In this document: positions 40,695 to 48,896 of the stretch, piece after piece
Layout of the letters: each line of letters starts with the position of its first letter
Position numbering within the stretch: position 1 is the stretch's first letter
NCBI GenBank assembly: GCA_963782465.1
Contig: CAWAJR010000003.1
Location: 1 to 64,000, forward strand
Direction: 5' to 3'
Length of the DNA: 64,000 bases
Source: JAODBJ01 sp963782465
GTDB lineage: Bacteria; Actinomycetota; Acidimicrobiia; IMCC26256; PALSA-610
Position numbers and translations under genes: made by a program
Notes under the pieces: model-generated
What the model was told of the DNA's origin: nothing
What the model saw: only the letters and a program-made list of their open reading frames with translations
Database searches by the model: none

Positions 40695-42326
40695 CTACGA
40701 CGCGACCTTCGGGCGGGCGCGTTCGATGATCGTGCCGGTGTCGACCCCGCGCGGCAGGGTGCCGAACGCGAGCCCGCCGTCGCGGTCGAGCCGCGACGCG
40801 CAGAACGCGTCGGCGACGCTTGGGTGGGCGTGGCGCAGGAGCAGCGATGCCTGCAAGCAGACCGCCATGCGCTCGACGAGGAACCGGGCGCGGTACTCGA
40901 TCGCGCCGAGGTCGGCGAGTTCCCCGTCGAGGTCGCGGCGCGCCGCGTCGTAGCGCGGGTCGGCGCCGGCCGCGAGTTCCAGCTCGGCGCGGAACGCTTC
41001 CAGGCTCTGCGGTTCGCGGGCCATGGCCCGCAGCACGTCGAGGCACATGACGTTGCCCGAACCTTCCCAGATGCCGTTGAGCGGGCTCTCTCGGAGCAGG
41101 CGCGGCATGATCGACTCCTCGACGTAGCCGTTGCCGCCGAGGCATTCGAGCGCTTCGCTCACCGCGTGCGGGAGTCGCTTGTTCACCCAGTACTTGCCGA
41201 CCGCCGTCGCGACGCGCCGGAACGATGCTTCGGTCGGGTCGTCGTGCGCGTCGTACGCGCGTGCCAGCCGCAGCATCAGCGTGGTCGCCGCTTCCGACTC
41301 GGTTGCGAGGTCGGCGAGCACGTTGGTCATCAGCGGCTGCTCGATGAGCGCGCGGCCGAACGCGTTGCGGTACGCGCAGTGATGCGTCGCCTGCGCGACG
41401 GCCTGGCGCAACGTGGCCGCAGCGCCGATCACGCAGTCGAGGCGCGTGTGGTTCACCATCTCGATGATGGTGCGCACGCCGCGGCCTTCATCGCCGACGA
41501 GCTGCGCCCAGATGCTTTCGAACTCGATCTCGCCCGACGCGTTCGAACGGTTGCCGAGCTTGTCCTTCAAGCGCTGGATGCGGATCGGGTTGCGTTCGCC
41601 GTCGGGCGTGTAGCGCGGCACGAGGAAGCACGACAGGCCGCCGGGCGCCTGCGCGAGCATCAGGAACGCGTCGGAACCCGGCGCCGAGCAGAACCACTTG
41701 TGGCCGGTGAGCCGGTAGGTACCGTCGGCGGTCGCGATCGCGGTCGACGTGTTGGCGCGCACGTCGGAGCCGCCCTGTTTCTCGGTCATCGCCATCCCGG
41801 CGATCGCGCCCGCCTTCTCCGGCGCCGGCCGGTACGAAGGGTCGTAGACGCGCGACGCGAGTCGGGGCACCCACGCGTCGGCCGCGGCGGGGTTGGCCCG
41901 CAACGCCGGCACCACCGCGTAGGTCATCGAGATGGGGCAGCCATGGCCGGCCTCGACCTGCGACCACACGTAGAACCGTGCCGCGCGCGCGACGTGCGCG
42001 CCCGGGTTGGGGTCGGTCCACGGTGCCGCGTGCAGCCCGTACGTGACCGCCACGTTCATCAGCTCGTGGTACGTCGGGTGGTACTCGATCTCGTCGATGC
42101 GGTTCCCGAACCGGTCGTGGGTTCGCAACACCGGCGGCGACGTGTTCGCGCTGAACCCCCAGTGGATCGCCTCGCCCGAGCCGGCGAGCCGGCCGAGTTC
42201 GTGCAGTTCGTCGACCGCATGCGCGGCGTGTTCCCGCCGGACGCCGTCGGCCAGCGCGACGTCGGCGTCGAACACGTCGTAGTCGGCGAGCGGAGGCGGT
42301 TGGTTGGTCACCTCGTGCGTCACCAC
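40695..42326 (-). CDS. AidB-like acyl-CoA dehydrogenase
   Basis: It is an FAD enzyme of the AidB branch, 543 residues. AidB itself is an alkylation-response protein with weak isovaleryl-CoA activity. Visible marks are the N-domain NQPPPLADYDVFDADVAL (typical AidB start), GMAMTEKQGGSDVRANTS (FAD site), YRLTGHKWFCSAPGSDAFLMLAQ in outline, RLKDKLGNRSNASGEIEFES, CLGGNGYVEESIMPRLLRESPLNGIWEGSGNVM in outline, and the Arg-rich C-terminal helical domain that in AidB touches DNA. The stop is followed by palindromic repeat copy 2. The gene sits with TesB and a DapB-like gene on the same strand. Confidence 0.93.
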   Translation of the reverse strand: MVTHEVTNQPPPLADYDVFDADVALADGVRREHAAHAVDELHELGRLAGSGEAIHWGFSANTSPPVLRTHDRFGNRIDEIEYHPTYHELMNVAVTYGLHAAPWTDPNPGAHVARAARFYVWSQVEAGHGCPISMTYAVVPALRANPAAADAWVPRLASRVYDPSYRPAPEKAGAIAGMAMTEKQGGSDVRANTSTAIATADGTYRLTGHKWFCSAPGSDAFLMLAQAPGGLSCFLVPRYTPDGERNPIRIQRLKDKLGNRSNASGEIEFESIWAQLVGDEGRGVRTIIEMVNHTRLDCVIGAAATLRQAVAQATHHCAYRNAFGRALIEQPLMTNVLADLATESEAATTLMLRLARAYDAHDDPTEASFRRVATAVGKYWVNKRLPHAVSEALECLGGNGYVEESIMPRLLRESPLNGIWEGSGNVMCLDVLRAMAREPQSLEAFRAELELAAGADPRYDAARRDLDGELADLGAIEYRARFLVERMAVCLQASLLLRHAHPSVADAFCASRLDRDGGLAFGTLPRGVDTGTIIERARPKVAS

Positions 42327-42350
42327 CGCATCACGCTAACCCCACCCCCG

Positions 42351-42402
42351 CCGGGTTGTGTCGTTTGCACCCCGCTACGGGGGTACAAACGACACAACCC
42401 AG
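42351..42402. repeat. Palindromic repeat family (copy 3 of 4)
   Basis: Arms GGGTTGTGTCGTTTG (42353-42367) and CAAACGACACAACCC (42386-42400) pair perfectly over 15 bp, with an imperfect CCCCG/CGGGG inner stem. It lies three bases beyond the acyl-CoA thioesterase stop and 24 bases before the start of the AidB-like gene, here between two genes on the same strand. Confidence 0.9.
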
Positions 42403-42404
42403 GA

Positions 42405-43274
42405 TCACGCGAGGGGGCGGATGAGCGCTTCTTGGGCCATCGAGGCGACGAGCGCGCCGCCGCGGGCGTGGAACGTGCCCTGCACGAGCCCCCGGGAACC
42501 GGCATTGGAGACGGGCCGGAGGTCGTAGAGGACCCAGTCGTCGAGCCGCACCGGGCGGTGGAACCAAACGGAATGGTCGAGGCTCGCGCCCATGATGCGC
42601 CCGAGCGCACCGCCCAGCGGGATCGCGGCGGCGTACACCGCGCCCATGTCGGATACGAACGTGAGCAGGCACGCGTGCAACGCGGGATCGTCGTCGAGCG
42701 GCCCGCGGATCTTCAGCCACAGGCGACGGGTGGTTTCGATCGCGCCGCGTTCGTCGCGCGGGGTCGGCGCCATCTCGCGAACGTCGAACGGGCCGCCCAC
42801 CCCGAACCGGGCCAGCGGGCTCTCGAACCACTCGACCTCCTCGTCGGGGCCCGGGACGCCGGCGGGGATCGGCACCTGGTATTCGCGGCCCGGTTCGTCC
42901 TTGTGGAACGACGTGCTCAACGAGAAGATCGCCTCGCCGTCTTGCACCGCGACGACGTTGCGGGTGGTGAACGACCGGCCGTCGCGGATGCGGTCGACGT
43001 GCAACAGCACCGGCGCCTTCGGCGAACCGGGCCGGAGGAAATACCCGTGCAGCGAATGCACGAAGTGGTCGGCCTCGACCGTGTTCGCGGCCACGCGCAA
43101 CGCCTGGGCCGCGACCTGGCCGCCGAACAGGCGCCCGGTCGGCCACGCGCCACCGGTCGCGGCGCGGAAGAGATCGCGGTCGATCCGTTCGAGTTCGAGC
43201 AGCGCGAGCAGCCGCTGTACCGACGGCTCGATCGGGTCGTCTCGGCCCAGGTCGGTGAAATCGGAATTCGTCAC
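42405..43274 (-). CDS. tesB: Acyl-CoA thioesterase II (TesB-like)
   Basis: It hydrolyses acyl-CoA to free acid and CoA. It has 289 residues forming a double hot-dog. The first hot-dog has WPTGRLFGGQVAAQALRVAANTV in outline and HSLHGYFLRPGSPKAPVLLHVDRIRDGRSFTTRNV in outline. The second has ASLDHSVWFHRPVRLDDWVLYD in outline (catalytic Asp in the LDHS segment), then GLVQGTFHARGGALVASMAQEALIR in outline. Length and order match TesB. It is followed by a palindromic repeat. It probably works with the neighbouring acyl-CoA dehydrogenase. Confidence 0.93.
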   Translation of the reverse strand: MTNSDFTDLGRDDPIEPSVQRLLALLELERIDRDLFRAATGGAWPTGRLFGGQVAAQALRVAANTVEADHFVHSLHGYFLRPGSPKAPVLLHVDRIRDGRSFTTRNVVAVQDGEAIFSLSTSFHKDEPGREYQVPIPAGVPGPDEEVEWFESPLARFGVGGPFDVREMAPTPRDERGAIETTRRLWLKIRGPLDDDPALHACLLTFVSDMGAVYAAAIPLGGALGRIMGASLDHSVWFHRPVRLDDWVLYDLRPVSNAGSRGLVQGTFHARGGALVASMAQEALIRPLA

Positions 43275-43278
43275 CCGG

Positions 43279-44340
43279 TTAGCGGAGCAGGCCGCGGCCG
43301 GTGACGAGCGGGAGGTCGAGGGTGGAGAGCAGGCCCGGCTCGGCGTCGCACACGGCCGGGATCGCGTTCACGATGCGGGCGGCGGTGCCCACGAGACCGC
43401 CGGTGTTGTGATCGCCGTCGTCGCCCATCATCTGCACGTCGCAGGTGTAGTTGGGGTTGCCGGAGACGATCACCCGGTACCCGCTGTGACCGATCGGTTG
43501 CGGCCAGTCGGGTGCGAGGTCGTCGGCCAGGCGGGTGACGTGCTCGACGATGATCTTCGGTTCGCCGCCGACGATGCCCTGCACCTCGAAGCGCATCGCG
43601 GCCGTGGTCCCTTCCTCGACGACCCCGAAGCCGAGGTCGAGCTTGCGCGTCGCGGGCAAGCGTTCGTGCACCTCGCGGATGTCGTCGAGTTCGGCGCCGA
43701 GGCCGGCCGCGAGCACCTTGATCACCCCACCCCACGCGAACGTGAGCACACCCGGGATCAGCAGCAGCGGGGTGTGATCGAGCGGATGGCCGAAACCCAT
43801 CGTGTCGAACAGCACGGTCGGCTGCGCGTAGGTCGCGTAGTTGACGACCTCCATCACCCGCAACGACGTGACGTACTCGCACGCGCCGGTGAGCACCAAC
43901 GGCAACAGGTCGTTGGCCCACCCGGGGTCGATACCCGACGTGAAGCACGACACCCGACCCTGCTCGCAGGCCTCCTCGAGCGGGCGGCGCATCGCCGGTT
44001 CGACGTGGGTCGGGAACACGAGCGGGACGACCGAACTCGACACGACGTTCTTTCCCGACGCGAGGATGCGGGCCATGTCGGCGATCGCCTCCGTCGGACG
44101 GAGGTCGGCGGTTGCGGTGTAACTGACGCAGTCGGCGTCGAGCGCGAGGAGCGCGTCGGTGTCGTTGGTTGCGGTGATACCGGTCGGCGCGATGCCGGCG
44201 AGCGTCCCGGCGTCCTGGCCGGCCTTGGCGTCGCTGCTCACCCAGCAGCCGACGAGTTCGAGGTCGGGATGTTGGGCGATGAGGCGCAGGGCATGGCGCC
44301 CGACGTTCCCGGTGCTCCATTGGATAACGCGATACGTCAT
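43279..44340 (-). CDS. DapB-fold NAD(P)-dependent dehydrogenase (2,4-diaminopentanoate dehydrogenase-like)
   Basis: It has 353 residues. The Rossmann start is YRVIQWSTGNVGRHALRLIAQHP, with the loop TGNVGR. The DapB-like C-domain includes FTSGIDPGWANDLLPLVLTGAC in outline and HSGYRVIVSGNPNYTCDVQMMGD in outline. This is not the lysine-pathway DapB: the length is greater and the dihydrodipicolinate motif is absent. Many actinobacteria carry several paralogues with unknown amino or keto substrates. It lies four bases from the thioesterase on the same strand. ATG at 44340. Confidence 0.8.
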   Translation of the reverse strand: MTYRVIQWSTGNVGRHALRLIAQHPDLELVGCWVSSDAKAGQDAGTLAGIAPTGITATNDTDALLALDADCVSYTATADLRPTEAIADMARILASGKNVVSSSVVPLVFPTHVEPAMRRPLEEACEQGRVSCFTSGIDPGWANDLLPLVLTGACEYVTSLRVMEVVNYATYAQPTVLFDTMGFGHPLDHTPLLLIPGVLTFAWGGVIKVLAAGLGAELDDIREVHERLPATRKLDLGFGVVEEGTTAAMRFEVQGIVGGEPKIIVEHVTRLADDLAPDWPQPIGHSGYRVIVSGNPNYTCDVQMMGDDGDHNTGGLVGTAARIVNAIPAVCDAEPGLLSTLDLPLVTGRGLLR

Positions 44341-44378
44341 GACCCGGACCCTAACGGTCCGGCGGTTACCGTGTTGCC

Positions 44379-45362
44379 GTGCGCGTGCTCGACGTGTTCT
44401 CGGGCGCCGGTGGGCTGTCGCTCGGTTTCGCCACGGCGGGCTGCACGATTGTCGCCGGCGCCGACCACGATCGCGACGCGTGCGAAACGTTCGCGAAGAA
44501 CCATCCGGGCGCCGATGTGCTCGACGGCGACGTGAACGCGATGTCGTTCCGGCGCTTCGCGGGCGCGGTCGACGTCGTGGTCGGCGGCCCGCCGTGCCAG
44601 CCGTGGAGCAACGGCGGCAAACGTCTCGGTGCGGCCGACGACCGCGACGGTTGGCCTGCGTTCGGTCGGGTGCTCGACGAGGTTCGGCCGGGCGCGTTCG
44701 TGGCCGAGAACGTCGCAGGCCTCGGCGCGGCGCGCCGCCGCGACCGGTTGGCCGCGTTGCTCGACCAGTTCCAGTCGCTCGGGTACGACGTGCACGCCCG
44801 GGTGTGCAACGCCGCCGACTACGGCGTAGCGCAGCGCCGGTTGCGGCTGTTGCTCGTCGGCACGCGCCACCGGACGTTCGCGTTCCCGCCGCGTACCCAC
44901 GGGTCGGCCGGGCGCCCGTGGGTTGCGGCCGGATCGGTGCTGACGGCCGATCCGTTCGGAGTGCCGAACCGGTCGACGGTCACCTATGCCCGCTTCCCCG
45001 ATGTGCGGCCCGGCGCCTACGACGGTCACGTGTTCAACGGCGGCGGGCGGCCCATCGATCTCAGCCGGCCCGCGCCGACGCTGCTGGCGAGCATGGGCGG
45101 CAACAAGACGCCGTGGGTCGACACGCTCGGTGTCGTCCCCGATTACCACGCGCATCTTCGTTCGGGCGGGGCTTCCCGCGCCGGCCCGGTGCCGGGCGCG
45201 CGACGCATCACCGTGGAAGAGGCGGCCCGGCTCCAGTCGTTCCCCGACGACACCGTGGTCGTGGGTTCGGTGTCGAGCCGCTACCGGCAGATCGGCAACG
45301 CGGTACCGCCCCGCCTCGCGTTCGTCGTCGCGCGGGCATTGCGACGCGCCACCGAGCGCTGA
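44379..45362 (+). CDS. dcm: C5-cytosine DNA methyltransferase (Dcm-type)
   Basis: It transfers a methyl group from SAM to C5 of cytosine. It has 327 residues with GTG start 44379. All key motifs are present: I (LDVFSGAGGLSLGF), IV (GGPPCQPWSNGG, catalytic Cys), VI (FVAENVAG), VIII (GVAQRRLRLLLVG), a target-recognition region of about 80 residues, and IX/X (EEAARLQSFPDD, RYRQIGNAVPP). Fourteen bases separate it from a Vsr endonuclease on the same strand. No restriction enzyme is seen in the window, so it may be solitary. The recognition sequence cannot be read from sequence. Confidence 0.95.
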   Translation: MRVLDVFSGAGGLSLGFATAGCTIVAGADHDRDACETFAKNHPGADVLDGDVNAMSFRRFAGAVDVVVGGPPCQPWSNGGKRLGAADDRDGWPAFGRVLDEVRPGAFVAENVAGLGAARRRDRLAALLDQFQSLGYDVHARVCNAADYGVAQRRLRLLLVGTRHRTFAFPPRTHGSAGRPWVAAGSVLTADPFGVPNRSTVTYARFPDVRPGAYDGHVFNGGGRPIDLSRPAPTLLASMGGNKTPWVDTLGVVPDYHAHLRSGGASRAGPVPGARRITVEEAARLQSFPDDTVVVGSVSSRYRQIGNAVPPRLAFVVARALRRATER

Positions 45363-45375
45363 AGGGCGGGCGACG

Positions 45376-45828
45376 ATGCCCGAACGTTGGCGCCGGCCGT
45401 TCGCATCGAGTGAAGCCGTCCGGCGCAAGATGCAGGGCCAGCGGGTGCGCGACACCACGCCCGAACTGGCGCTCCGGCGGCGCCTGCACGCCATGGGCCT
45501 GCGTTACGTCGTCGACCGGCCGCCCCTGCCGGGTCTGCGGCGCCGGGCCGATCTGGTGTTTCGCGGTCCCCGCGTCGCGGTGTTCGTCGATGGTTGTTTC
45601 TGGCACGGTTGCCCCGATCACGGCCGGCGCGAGCATCGCGTCAACGCGTGGTACTGGCCGGAGAAGATCGAACGCAACCGCCGTCGCGACGCCGACACCG
45701 ATCGGCGCCTCACCGAGGCGGGTTGGCTCGCGGTGCGCGTCTGGGAGCACGAGGAACCCGCGGACGCGGCGGCGCGTGTGGCCCGGGCCGTACGCGACCG
45801 CTGGCGGCGATCGTCAGAACTGGGGTAG
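45376..45828 (+). CDS. vsr: Very-short-patch repair endonuclease (Vsr)
   Basis: It nicks next to the T of T:G mismatches made by deamination of 5-methylcytosine. It has 150 residues, starting MPERWRRPFASSEAVRRKMQGQR. Vsr marks are RDTTPELALRRRLHAMGLRYVVD in outline, RRADLVFRGPRVAVFVDGCFWHGCPDH in outline (catalytic Asp and the Zn Cys/His cluster), and WYWPEKIERNRRRDADTDRRLTEAGW in outline. Pairing with a Dcm-type methylase is the established context. Its 3' end overlaps the convergent GH4 gene by 15 bases. Confidence 0.94.
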   Translation: MPERWRRPFASSEAVRRKMQGQRVRDTTPELALRRRLHAMGLRYVVDRPPLPGLRRRADLVFRGPRVAVFVDGCFWHGCPDHGRREHRVNAWYWPEKIERNRRRDADTDRRLTEAGWLAVRVWEHEEPADAAARVARAVRDRWRRSSELG

Positions 45829-47208
45829 CCAGGCGCGTGTCGACTCGACGATGTCGTCGCGCAGCGCGACCAGTTCGTCGTGATCGAGCCGACCGCTGAT
45901 CGGATCGGTGAACAGCGCGGCGAGCAGCTCGTCGCGGTCGCCGTTCACCGCGGCGCGCACGGTGCACTCTTGCGACGTGCTCACCCGCCGCAAGAGGTCG
46001 GCGAGCGGTGCGGGTGCCGACGCGACGTCGCGGCCGTGAATGCCGGTTCCGTCGACGGTGCAGATGCTCTCGACGACCGCGCCGGCCGCGATGTCGGGGC
46101 ACTGCCCGTCGTTCGGGATGTTGAGCGGGAGCGCGATCTGCTCACCGGTGATGAGGCTCTCGATCACCGGCGTCACCATCTCGGGGGAGCGGTGCTGGGG
46201 GACCTCGTCGGACGCGAGTTTCTCGGCGAGATCGTTCACGTAGCCGGCTTCGTGCGCGCGGCGGCGTTCGATGGTCTTCAGCTCGATACCCCAGCGCCGC
46301 CCCCACTGGGAGGCCTCGGTGAGGAAGTTGGCGAAGAACTCGGCGACGTGGTCGGCACCGGCGGCGGGAAGCGCGCCGTAGCGGCGAAGCAGCTCGAAGT
46401 TGACGCCGTAGTGGTTGACCACGGCTTGCTTCGTCCAGTGGTCGGGGTGCGCGTCGTCGTCGGGCGGTCCGCCGACGAGCGTGCTCACGGAGCCGTAGAC
46501 GCGGTCGATCAACGGCAGGGGCGCGTCGAGATCGGGCGCGCGGCCGTGCGCGTAGGCGACGAGCGCGTCCCAGCGGTCTTCGCCGTCGACGGTCGCACCG
46601 GTGATGATCGGGAGGTGGTTCACGCCGGTCACGACGAGGTCGAGGTCGAAGAAGCCGCAACCGAGAAGTTGGGAAAGGAAGAAGCGTGCGTTGGTGATCT
46701 CGTGGCAGAGCCCGACGGCGCGGATCGACGTCTCCTTGGCGACGGATCGGGTCAGGACGGTCAACGGGTTGGTGACGTTGAGGAGCCAAGCGTCGGGGCA
46801 GGCTCGCTCCATTGCCTTGCCGATCCCGACGAGCACGGGGATGTTGCGCATCGCGCGTGAGATGCCCGCGGGCCCGACGGAGTCGCCGATGGGCATGCGG
46901 ATGCCGTGACGGGCCGACACGTCGAGATCGATCGCCATCGAATCGAAACCACCGGTCGAGATGCACACGACGACGAACGACGCACCGTCGACCGCTTCGT
47001 CGAGGGAGGTGGTGGTGCGGACCGACAAGTCGATCCCTTTGTGCTTTGCGACATGCTCCGCGTAGGGGGCGACCCGCGCGAGGCGGGCCTCGTCGATGTC
47101 GTGGAGCACGACGCTCGCGTCGGTCAGGCACGGCGTGTTCGCCACGTCGCTGATGAGGGTCGGCATCCATTGGGTGCTCCCACCACCCACGAACGTGATC
47201 TGCGTCAT
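45814..47208 (-). CDS. Glycoside hydrolase family 4 (alpha-glucosidase/galactosidase or 6-phospho-type)
   Basis: It is an NAD- and divalent-metal-dependent glycosidase of 464 residues. The Rossmann start is MTQITFVGGGSTQWMPTLISDV in outline. Family marks are LNVTNPLTVLTRSV near residue 148, the metal cysteine/histidine in GLCHEITNARF near 170, and VVTGVNHLPIITG near 195. A substrate-side stretch near 295 (AGADHVAEFFANF) supplies another metal His. The presence or absence of a phosphate-binding residue cannot be judged here, so substrate type is open. It stands alone, with palindromic repeat copy 4 just upstream of its start. Confidence 0.9.
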   Translation of the reverse strand: MTQITFVGGGSTQWMPTLISDVANTPCLTDASVVLHDIDEARLARVAPYAEHVAKHKGIDLSVRTTTSLDEAVDGASFVVVCISTGGFDSMAIDLDVSARHGIRMPIGDSVGPAGISRAMRNIPVLVGIGKAMERACPDAWLLNVTNPLTVLTRSVAKETSIRAVGLCHEITNARFFLSQLLGCGFFDLDLVVTGVNHLPIITGATVDGEDRWDALVAYAHGRAPDLDAPLPLIDRVYGSVSTLVGGPPDDDAHPDHWTKQAVVNHYGVNFELLRRYGALPAAGADHVAEFFANFLTEASQWGRRWGIELKTIERRRAHEAGYVNDLAEKLASDEVPQHRSPEMVTPVIESLITGEQIALPLNIPNDGQCPDIAAGAVVESICTVDGTGIHGRDVASAPAPLADLLRRVSTSQECTVRAAVNGDRDELLAALFTDPISGRLDHDELVALRDDIVESTRAWLPQF

Positions 47209-47220
47209 CGCCCACCTCTG

Positions 47221-47271
47221 CCGGGTTGTGAGACTTGTGCCCCCGTACGGGAGCATAAACGTCACAACCGA
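47221..47271. repeat. Palindromic repeat family (copy 4 of 4)
   Basis: GGTTGTGA (47224-47231) pairs with TCACAACC (47262-47269), with several mismatches in the mid-stem and a central CCCGTACGGG. It is the most decayed copy. It lies between the GH4 start and the ABC permease stop (47301), the latter 32 bases away across a G-rich tract. CCGGGTTGTG at the left edge is shared with the other copies. Confidence 0.82.
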
Positions 47272-47300
47272 GCGGGGGTGGGGGTGGGGTGGGGTGGGGG
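47272..47300. repeat. G-rich tract of GGGGT units
   Basis: Five runs of four or more G separated by single T bases lie between palindromic repeat copy 4 and the ABC permease stop codon. On this strand it has the sequence form of a G-quadruplex. It mirrors the C-rich array beside copy 2. Confidence 0.75.
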
Positions 47301-48125
47301 TCAGGGTTGCAGGAGGACGTTGATACGCCGCGCCGCGATACGCATGCCGCCGTAGCCGAGCGCGGCGAGGTACGCGGCGTGGAGGAGCAGGTTCCATTCG
47401 AGATGCCCGAGCACCAGGGCACGCTCGATCACCACGCCCTGGTAGAGCGGGGTGCAGCGGACGATGAATTGCACCGCGGTCGGGTAACGAGCGAGCGGGA
47501 AGAACGTCGCCGAGAACAGGAACAGCGGCACCATCGCCAGGTTCACGTAGTCGAAGTCGACGAACGACCGCATGAACGTGGTGGCGGCGAGGCCGGCGCC
47601 CGGCGAACGCGAAGCCGATCAGCACCGCGGTCGGTACCGCGAGGATCGCCCACCATGAGGGCACCAAGGCGAACGCCAGCATCGTGAGCAGGAACACACC
47701 CGAGTAGACGGTGCCGCGCAGCAGTGCCCAGGTCACCTCGCCGGCGGCGACGTCGCGCGCCGACATCGGTGTCGCGAGCATCGCGTCGTACGTCTTCATG
47801 TACTTGTACTTGACGAAGAAGTTGAACGTCGTGTCGAAGATCGACCCGTTCATCGCCGATGTCGCGAGCAGCGCCGGCGCGACGAAGTGCCGGTAGTCGA
47901 CGAGCGCGCCACTCGGGCCGGGAGTTTGCCGACGAGCTTGCCGACGCCGATCCCGATCGAGAGCAGGTAGAAGATCGGTTCGGTGAACCCGGCGACGAAC
48001 ACGTACCACATCCGGCGGTACGCGAGCGCGTTGCGTTCGACGATGTGCAGGGGGCGGCGCGGCATCGTCGCGGCGGGCAAGACGCGACCCACCGGCGCGT
48101 GCACGCGAGGCTCGGTCGCGGTCAT
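47301..48125 (-). CDS. ABC-2-type exporter permease, two compensating frame breaks
   Basis: It is the second membrane subunit of a DrrB/NodJ-like exporter. It starts MTATEPRVHAPVGRVLPAATM, overlapping the preceding permease stop. Frame one runs to FTEPIFYLLSIGIGVGKLVGKLP. Near 47925 a base is missing and the frame continues ALVDYRHFVAPALLATSAMNG to LIGFAFAG. Near 47603 a base is extra and it continues TTFMRSFVDFDYVNLAMVPLFLFSATFFPL to the stop. Six helices and the conserved ABC-2 segment FSATFFPL are present once joined (275 codons). Consensus errors are the simplest reading. Confidence 0.85.
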
Positions 48126-48895
48126 GCCGCCAGCCGCCGGGTGAAGGTGCGCCGGCCGAACCATGCGCCGACCGCGACGAAGGCGACGAGCACACCGATG
48201 TGCACGACGACCGCGCCCGCCCGGGCGTGACCGGTCGTGGCCGCCCGGCACAATTCGACGCCGTGCCACAACGGTGAGAGCACCGCGAGCGGCTGCGACC
48301 AGCCGGGCAACTGCTTGACGGGAAAGAACGTGCCGGAGAACAGGAACATCGGGATGATGCCGAGCCGCATGATCATCGGGAACGTCACGTCGGTTTCCTG
48401 CGTCGCGGCGAAGGCTGCGAGCGGCGCCGCGAACGCGGCGCCGCACAACGCGGCGGCGGGGATCGCGAGCACACCCCACACTGACGGCACCGCGCCGAAC
48501 AGCGCCGCGATCAGTACGAACGCGGTGGCGGCCATCGCGTCGCGGATCGCGGCCCACAACACGAGCCCGCCGTACACGTCGGCGGGCCGGATCGGTGTCG
48601 CGACCATCCCTTGCGACGTGCGCATCCATTTGATGCCGCCGAGGACCGGCCACAGCGATTCGCCGGCCGCGACCATCGCCGCGCTCGAGGCGAGCAGCCC
48701 GGGCGCGATGAACTCCAGGTAGCCGACCCCGCCGGCGCCGCCGGAGCGCTGGTCGATGAGATTGCCGAGCCCGACACCCATCGCGGCGAGGAACAGCACC
48801 GGCGTGGCCAGGCTCGAGAACACCGTGCCTCGCCACAGCCGGCGAAACACCCGTGCTTCGCGTTCGACGACCCGGATGATCGGGGGCGACGCCAC
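48122..48895 (-). CDS. ABC-2-type exporter permease
   Basis: It has 257 residues and six membrane helices. GTG at 48895 begins MASPPIIRVVEREARVFRRLWRG. The ABC-2 signature region is MIMRLGIIPMFLFSGTFFPVKQLPGW in outline near residue 180. IAPGLLASSAAMVAAGESLWPVLGGIKWMRT in outline near 65-95 is a typical DrrB/NodJ stretch. It lies one base after the ATPase stop and overlaps the second permease start by four bases, so the three genes form one operon. Having two different permeases suggests a heterodimeric membrane domain. Cargo unknown: drug, lipid or polysaccharide. Confidence 0.93.
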   Translation of the reverse strand: MASPPIIRVVEREARVFRRLWRGTVFSSLATPVLFLAAMGVGLGNLIDQRSGGAGGVGYLEFIAPGLLASSAAMVAAGESLWPVLGGIKWMRTSQGMVATPIRPADVYGGLVLWAAIRDAMAATAFVLIAALFGAVPSVWGVLAIPAAALCGAAFAAPLAAFAATQETDVTFPMIMRLGIIPMFLFSGTFFPVKQLPGWSQPLAVLSPLWHGVELCRAATTGHARAGAVVVHIGVLVAFVAVGAWFGRRTFTRRLAA

Positions 48896-48896
48896 G

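Noticed and set aside
39732..43304. A single 1190-residue protein
   Set aside because: After the acetyltransferase the frame runs antisense to two well-conserved enzymes and reads Arg/Val-rich low-information sequence. Treated as a lost stop instead.
45814..48195. Fusion of an ABC permease to the GH4 glycosidase
   Set aside because: The joining frame passes through the palindromic repeat and two permease frame breaks; the GH4 gene has its own ATG at 47208.
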